Assembly (NCBI GenBank): GCA_944382805.1
Contig: CALWNS010000020.1
Location: 1-9,029, forward strand
From: an uncultured Gemmiger sp.
GTDB taxonomy: Bacteria; Bacillota; Clostridia; Oscillospirales; Ruminococcaceae
Reading direction: 5' to 3'
DNA length: 9,029 nucleotides
This document shows positions 6,268 through 9,029 of this stretch, one piece after another (the stretch's first letter is position 1; each line of letters starts with the position of its first letter). Made by a program: the position numbers and the translations under genes. The notes below the pieces were generated by a model. The model had not been told where the DNA came from and searched no databases. It was given only the letters and a program-made list of their open reading frames with translations.

Positions 6268-7003
6268 ACGGTTTCATCGCTTCGGGGTTGATATACTGCC
6301 CGGCCTGCAGGCATTCCAGGTGCAGGTGGCTGGGCAGGGCGCTTTCGCTGGGCACGGCGCCCAGGGTGCCCAGGATGTCGCCGCGCGCCACGGCGTCGCC
6401 GGCGGCCACGGCGGCTTCGCCCAGGCCGCAGTAGCGCCAGGTCACGCCTTTTTCGGCCGCCACGGTCACCACCGTACCCCACAGCGCGTCCTGCTCCACC
6501 GCTTCGACCGTGCCGGCCTGTACGGCCTGCACGCCGCTGCCCTGTTCGCAGGCGTAGTCCGCGCCGTTGTGGGTGCGCCAGTCGCCCAGCGTTTCGCTGT
6601 ACACCAGCTCGCTGCCGCTGAAGGCGGCCAGCGGCTCAGCGTCCGCCGGCCAGACGGAAGAAACGCCCTGCGGCGCAGCCGAGCCGGAGGAAACGCCACC
6701 CGCGCCGGCACCAGCGGCAGGCTGCTGCGAGGCAGAGGCAGGCTGCGAGGGCGCCGCCGGCGCAGCAGAGGGCGCCAAGGTGGGCGCCGGCGTGGCCAGC
6801 GGCACATCCGTGGCCGGGTTGGTAACGATGGTGTCCGGTTGGTCCCATGTGCTGTCCTCCTGTAAGGTTTGGCCGCGCGCGCCGGCCAGCTGTTCCACGC
6901 TTTGCACCACGCGGCTGACGGCCAGCACGCCGGTCACGGTGGCGGCCAGCACCAGCGCCAGGCAGAACAGGTACAGCCCCTTTTCCTTAAAAAATGCTTT
7001 CAC
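6266..7003 (-). CDS. Membrane-anchored M23 (LytM-type) metallopeptidase, SpoIIQ-like
   Basis: A 245-residue protein with a short basic N-terminus and one membrane span (about 9-30). A Pro/Ala/Ser/Thr-rich linker (about 62-116) and a C-terminal M23/LytM domain (about 128-243) follow. The fold would sit outside the membrane and act on, or bind, peptidoglycan. Both zinc motifs are intact: His145-Asn-Gly-Ala-Asp149 and His226-Leu-His228, so it looks catalytically able. In layout and in segments such as DWRTHNGADYA, GDAVARGDILGTLG and YINPEAM it resembles SpoIIQ, the forespore protein that joins SpoIIIAH; a general cell-wall hydrolase is the alternative. The start is GTG 7001-7003, preceded by GGGGGAGG with about ten bases of spacing; no in-frame ATG lies upstream nearby. 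The ATG at 7011-7013 is out of frame. The stop overlaps the T run of the terminator at 6220-6267. No spoIIIA genes are in view. Confidence 0.88.
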   Translation of the reverse strand: MKAFFKEKGLYLFCLALVLAATVTGVLAVSRVVQSVEQLAGARGQTLQEDSTWDQPDTIVTNPATDVPLATPAPTLAPSAAPAAPSQPASASQQPAAGAGAGGVSSGSAAPQGVSSVWPADAEPLAAFSGSELVYSETLGDWRTHNGADYACEQGSGVQAVQAGTVEAVEQDALWGTVVTVAAEKGVTWRYCGLGEAAVAAGDAVARGDILGTLGAVPSESALPSHLHLECLQAGQYINPEAMKP

Positions 7004-7043
7004 AGCGGTTCATCCTCCCCCGTTTTGCGGAAATGTTTGCCCA

Positions 7044-7073
7044 TAGTCTGGCACAAAACGGGGCGGAATATAC
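7044..7073 (-). promoter_or_regulatory. Possible forespore-type (sigma-F/sigma-G-like) promoter of the M23 gene
   Basis: On the minus strand GTATA (7069-7073), 18 bases, then CAGACTA (7044-7050). This fits the sigma-G style pattern GHATR-N17/18-CATHHTA with one mismatch, the third -10 base. No good sigma-A pair is visible in the same spacer. The predicted start near 7036 would leave about 33 bases of leader with the ribosome-binding site well placed. The motif is short and could arise by chance. Confidence 0.3.
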
Positions 7074-7076
7074 AAG

Positions 7077-7092
7077 GCCGGCCGCGGCCGGC
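7077..7092. other. Perfect 16-base G+C palindrome upstream of the M23 gene
   Basis: GCCGGCCGCGGCCGGC is fully self-complementary and lies immediately upstream of the possible -35 at 7069-7073 of the minus-strand M23 gene, where an operator would be expected. It overlaps the start of a 23-base stretch (7090-7112) that nearly repeats the sbcC 3' end. Confidence 0.4.
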
Positions 7093-7113
7093 TGCCGGGG
7101 GAAGTTTATTCCG

Positions 7114-7145
7114 CCGCCGCAGGGGGGAACCTGTGCGGCGGTTTT
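7114..7145 (+). terminator. Orphan plus-strand terminator
   Basis: CCGCCGCA (7114-7121) pairs perfectly with TGCGGCGG (7134-7141) around a 12-base loop and is followed by TTTT (7142-7145). No plus-strand gene ends here; the nearest upstream plus gene stops at 5961 and has its own terminator. Confidence 0.5.
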
Positions 7146-7154
7146 CCATGTGCG

Positions 7155-7183
7155 GCGGGGCGCCGTGAAACGCGGCGCCCCGC
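7155..7183. other. Strong hairpin, 11-bp perfect stem
   Basis: GCGGGGCGCCG (7155-7165) pairs with CGGCGCCCCGC (7173-7183) around a 7-base loop. No T run follows on either strand, so it is not a normal terminator. A second short hairpin, GAAGGC/GCCTTC, follows at 7194-7209. Together with the terminator at 7235-7271 these could be the folded body of a small RNA. Confidence 0.45.
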
Positions 7184-7234
7184 TATACCCCGGGAAGGCG
7201 CCGGCCTTCTGCCGCTCTGGGTCCAAGATGTATG

Positions 7235-7271
7235 GCGGCTCTGCAAAAATTGTTCCCGCAGGGCCGCTTTT
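7235..7271 (+). terminator. Orphan plus-strand terminator just upstream of the hisIE promoter
   Basis: GCGGCTCTGC (7235-7244) pairs with GCAGGGCCGC (7258-7267), ten pairs with one T·G wobble and a 13-base loop, followed by TTTT (7268-7271) and more pyrimidines. It lies before, not after, the predicted hisIE promoter, so it is unlikely to be an attenuator of that operon. It may insulate hisIE or end a small RNA. Confidence 0.5.
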
Positions 7272-7275
7272 CCTC

Positions 7276-7304
7276 TTGCAAAATCGCGCCGGAACAGGTA
7301 AACT
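7276..7304 (+). promoter_or_regulatory. Candidate sigma-A promoter of the hisIE-hisJ operon
   Basis: TTGCAA (7276-7281), a 17-base spacer and TAAACT (7299-7304), each matching four of six consensus bases, within an unusually A/T-rich stretch. The predicted start is near 7311, giving a leader of about 63 bases. A short hairpin (GCCCG…CGGGC, 7339-7358) stands just before the ribosome-binding site. I see no histidine-codon leader peptide and no T-box specifier motif. Confidence 0.45.
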
Positions 7305-7373
7305 ATATTTATCTATTCGTTTCATTTTTCACCACAGTGCCCGCGCGCCGCGCCGGGCTACAGGAGCTGCCGT

Positions 7374-8030
7374 ATGGAATATCCCGAAACTGCCCGCGCC
7401 CTGCGCTTTGACGAAAACGGGCTGATCCCCGCCATCGTGCAGGACCACTATACCAAACAGGTGCTGACGCTGGCCTACATGAACGCCGAGACGCTGGCCC
7501 TGACCATTGCCGAAGGGCGCACCGTGTTCTGGTCCCGCAGCCGGCAGGAGATCTGGCGCAAGGGCGAAAGTTCCGGCAATGTGCAGCGGGTCGTTTCCAT
7601 CACGGCCGACTGCGATAAAGACGCCCTGGTGGTGGAGGTCGTAAAAAGCGGCCCCGCCTGCCATACCGGCGCCGAAAGCTGCTTTTTTGACCCCGTTTAC
7701 GTTTCGGACGAGCTGAAACAGTTCACCTGGCAGGGCCTGTACGCCCTGATCGAGGGCCGCAAGACCGACCCGCAGCAGGGCAGCTATACCAGCTACCTGT
7801 TCGACAAGGGGCTGGAAAAGATTCTGAAAAAGGTCGGGGAGGAAAGCACCGAGGTCATCATCGCCGGCGCCAAGCGCGATGTGGCGGAAACGATCTACGA
7901 GATCAGCGACCTGGCCTACCACGTGCTGGTGCTGATGATCGAGCTGGGCATTTCGGTCGAGGATATCACCCGGGAGCTGGAAAAGCGCCACGTGGTGGAC
8001 CATAAAGTAAAACAAGAGAGGATGCAGTGA
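7374..8030 (+). CDS. hisI: Bifunctional phosphoribosyl-AMP cyclohydrolase / phosphoribosyl-ATP pyrophosphatase HisIE
   Basis: HisIE hydrolyses phosphoribosyl-ATP to phosphoribosyl-AMP (HisE part) and then opens the adenine ring (HisI part), steps two and three of histidine biosynthesis in the cytoplasm. The 218 residues match the usual fused length. The N-terminal HisI domain (about 10-110) shows VLTLAYMNAETLALT (30-44), GRTVFWSRSRQEIWRKGESSGN (48-69), the metal-binding Asp79-Cys80-Asp81-Lys-Asp83 and the GPACHTG motif (93-99) with Cys96, plus Cys103. The C-terminal HisE domain (about 120-207) shows YTSYLFDKGLEKILKKVGEESTEVIIA (138-164), with its acidic Glu156/Glu157/Glu160, and EISDLAYH (176-183). 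The start is ATG 7374 with AGGAG seven bases upstream. It is followed within two bases by a PHP phosphatase of the same pathway, forming a small operon. Other his genes are not in the window. Confidence 0.96.
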   Translation: MEYPETARALRFDENGLIPAIVQDHYTKQVLTLAYMNAETLALTIAEGRTVFWSRSRQEIWRKGESSGNVQRVVSITADCDKDALVVEVVKSGPACHTGAESCFFDPVYVSDELKQFTWQGLYALIEGRKTDPQQGSYTSYLFDKGLEKILKKVGEESTEVIIAGAKRDVAETIYEISDLAYHVLVLMIELGISVEDITRELEKRHVVDHKVKQERMQ

Positions 8031-8032
8031 CC

Positions 8033-8860
8033 ATGGCGGGCGAATACAAACTGAGTTCGGTACACGTACATTCCAAACTCTGCGACGGCAAAAACACCCT
8101 GGACGAACTGGCGGTGACCGCCTGGAAGGCCGGGCTTAAAACGCTGGGCTTTTCCGGCCACAGCCACACCCCCTGCGATATCGAATACTGCATGACCCAG
8201 AGCCGCACCGCGCTGTACCGCGCCCAGGTGGCCAAGCTGAAGGAGCGCTACGCCGGCAAGCTGGACATCCTCTGCGGGCTGGAGTGGGATCTCTTTTCGG
8301 ACGACGACCCCGCCGCCTATGATTATTTCATCGGCAGCGTACACTATGTGCAGGGCCCCAAGACCGGCCGCTATTACGAGATCGACTTCCGCGAAAGCGA
8401 CCTGGCCGCCTGCATCCGCGACGACTTTGACGGCGACGGCCTGGCCGTGGCGGAGGCCTACTACCAAAACGTGCAGCAGGTGGCGGCCAAAAAACCGACC
8501 ATCCTGGGCCACTTTGACCTGATCAAAAAGATCAATCGCGGCAACAAGTTCTTTAACGAGGACGCCCCCCGCTACCACGCGGCGGCTGCCGCCGCGCTGG
8601 AGGCCGCGGCCGCCAACGGCTGCGTGCTGGAGGTGAACACCTCCGGCGTGTTCCGCGGCTACCGGGACGATTTCTTCCCCGGCGAAGCGCTGCTGCGCCG
8701 CTGGCGGGAACTGGGCGGCCAGGTGGTCATCACCGCCGACGCCCACACGGCCAAGGCGCTGACCTTCGGCTACGAGGAGGTCGCCGCCCAGCTCAAGGCC
8801 CTGGGCTACACCCGGGTGCAGGTGCTGGGCAAGGACGGCTTTGCCCCCTGCGAACTGTAA
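8033..8860 (+). CDS. hisJ: Histidinol-phosphatase, PHP family (HisJ/HisK type)
   Basis: A 275-residue PHP-domain metal-dependent phosphatase that would remove phosphate from L-histidinol phosphate, the second-last stage of histidine synthesis. Metal-site motifs are complete: His11-Val-His13 followed by LCDGKN; FSGHSHTP with His43 and His45; GLEWD with Glu84 and Asp86; SVHYV with His104; GHFDLI with His160 and Asp162; and TADAHT with Asp236 and His238. Length is typical of the HisJ family. Adjacency to hisIE supports this substrate over other PHP activities. Two starts are possible: GTG 8027, which overlaps the hisIE stop as GTGA with AGAGG five bases upstream, and ATG 8033, with AGGA ten bases upstream. 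I prefer the ATG because its spacing matches most genes here; the difference is two residues. A strong terminator follows at 8903. Confidence 0.93.
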   Translation: MAGEYKLSSVHVHSKLCDGKNTLDELAVTAWKAGLKTLGFSGHSHTPCDIEYCMTQSRTALYRAQVAKLKERYAGKLDILCGLEWDLFSDDDPAAYDYFIGSVHYVQGPKTGRYYEIDFRESDLAACIRDDFDGDGLAVAEAYYQNVQQVAAKKPTILGHFDLIKKINRGNKFFNEDAPRYHAAAAAALEAAAANGCVLEVNTSGVFRGYRDDFFPGEALLRRWRELGGQVVITADAHTAKALTFGYEEVAAQLKALGYTRVQVLGKDGFAPCEL

Positions 8861-8902
8861 CGTGCTTTCACCCTTTTCTTTTCCCTTGCCGGATAGAAAA
8901 CC

Positions 8903-8945
8903 AAAGGGCGCGTTGCAGAACAGACATCTGCAGCGCGCCCTTTTT
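8903..8945 (+). terminator. Terminator of the hisIE-hisJ operon, copy 2 of a repeated module
   Basis: A 16-bp stem (AAAGGGCGCGTTGCAG at 8903-8918, partner 8928-8943, one T·G wobble) with a 9-base loop, running into TTTTT (8941-8945). It is a classic intrinsic terminator 42 bases after the stop codon. The core nearly duplicates the terminator at 6220-6263, including part of the loop. Confidence 0.93.
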
Positions 8946-9006
8946 GTGGGCAAAATAGATTGTGGCAGAGAGGAATGTGGGAAATATGGAAGCAAGCCGT
9001 GCGGAA

Positions 9007-9012
9007 TTGACA
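9007..9012 (+). promoter_or_regulatory. Perfect -35 hexamer at the window edge
   Basis: TTGACA matches the sigma-A -35 consensus exactly, in an 84-base tail (8946-9029) that is clearly less G+C rich than the genes before it. With the standard 17-base spacer the -10 would begin at the first base beyond the window. It probably belongs to the next gene downstream. I see no gene in 8946-9029. Confidence 0.4.
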
Positions 9013-9029
9013 TAAGAAACCAGACCCCG

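Noticed and set aside
6987..7325. A 112-codon minus-strand frame upstream of the M23 gene
   Set aside because: It runs through several strong hairpins and has no recognisable family. It ends overlapping the M23 start, where the ribosome-binding site serves the GTG at 7003.
7305..7373. Histidine attenuator or T-box leader before hisIE
   Set aside because: Only two adjacent CAC codons occur, no leader peptide with a His run, and no T-box sequence is visible. The nearby terminator lies upstream of the promoter.
6994..7425. A plus-strand frame reaching into hisIE
   Set aside because: It passes through two orphan terminators and overlaps hisIE out of frame.
7916..9013. A 365-codon minus-strand frame opposite the PHP phosphatase
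   Set aside because: It spans a strong terminator and the hisIE/hisJ junction, and is Gly/Ala/Val-rich without domain features.
1..9029. A novel defence or mobile gene system
   Set aside because: All eight genes fall into known housekeeping or transport families, with no toxin-antitoxin pair, nuclease cassette, integrase, transposase, CRISPR array or reverse transcriptase. Only non-coding elements remain unexplained.

Overview
This is an ordinary chromosomal window from a very G+C-rich bacterium, most likely an anaerobic gut Firmicute of the Oscillospirales/Ruminococcaceae (Gemmiger, Subdoligranulum or Faecalibacterium-like). I infer this from the gene families: a PF13189 cytidylate kinase-like protein next to a MATE transporter, a YitT-family protein, fused HisIE with a PHP-type histidinol phosphatase, and a SpoIIQ-like M23 protein. 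Strong G+C-rich intrinsic terminators and clear Shine-Dalgarno sites point the same way. No gene was identified by database search, so the taxonomy is an inference. I see no defence system, prophage, CRISPR array, rRNA or tRNA.

Layout. Positions 2-1984 (+) hold the C-terminal two-thirds of SbcC, with its zinc hook and C-terminal ATPase half, ending at a strong terminator. Facing it on the minus strand are a YitT-like membrane protein (2029-2670), a MATE-family exporter (2782-4173) and a cytidylate kinase-like protein (4170-4778). The last two share a 4-base ATGA overlap and a candidate promoter. A divergent intergenic region (4779-4998) separates them from a Gfo/Idh/MocA oxidoreductase (4999-5961, +). 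It carries two mirror-image promoters, each followed by a G+C hairpin a few bases past the predicted start of transcription.

Positions 5962-6265 contain no gene. They hold a 147-base palindromic repeat with inverted ends and then a strong terminator shared by the convergent genes on either side. An M23 (LytM) metallopeptidase with an N-terminal membrane anchor runs on the minus strand (6266-7003). A 370-base hairpin-rich spacer (7004-7373) follows, with two plus-strand terminators that no visible gene explains. It ends in a promoter for a two-gene histidine operon: hisIE (7374-8030) and a PHP histidinol phosphatase (8033-8860). That operon closes with a terminator nearly identical to the one at 6222-6261. 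The window ends just after a perfect TTGACA hexamer, probably the -35 of the next gene's promoter.

How the genes relate: HisIE carries out the second and third steps of histidine biosynthesis and the PHP enzyme removes phosphate from histidinol phosphate, so those two form a real pathway unit. The kinase-like protein and MATE exporter are translationally coupled but no shared substrate is evident. The other genes look like independent transcription units. The most unusual observations are non-coding: the repeated terminator modules, the palindromic repeat, the mirrored promoter-hairpin arrangement and the unexplained hairpin cluster at 7077-7271.
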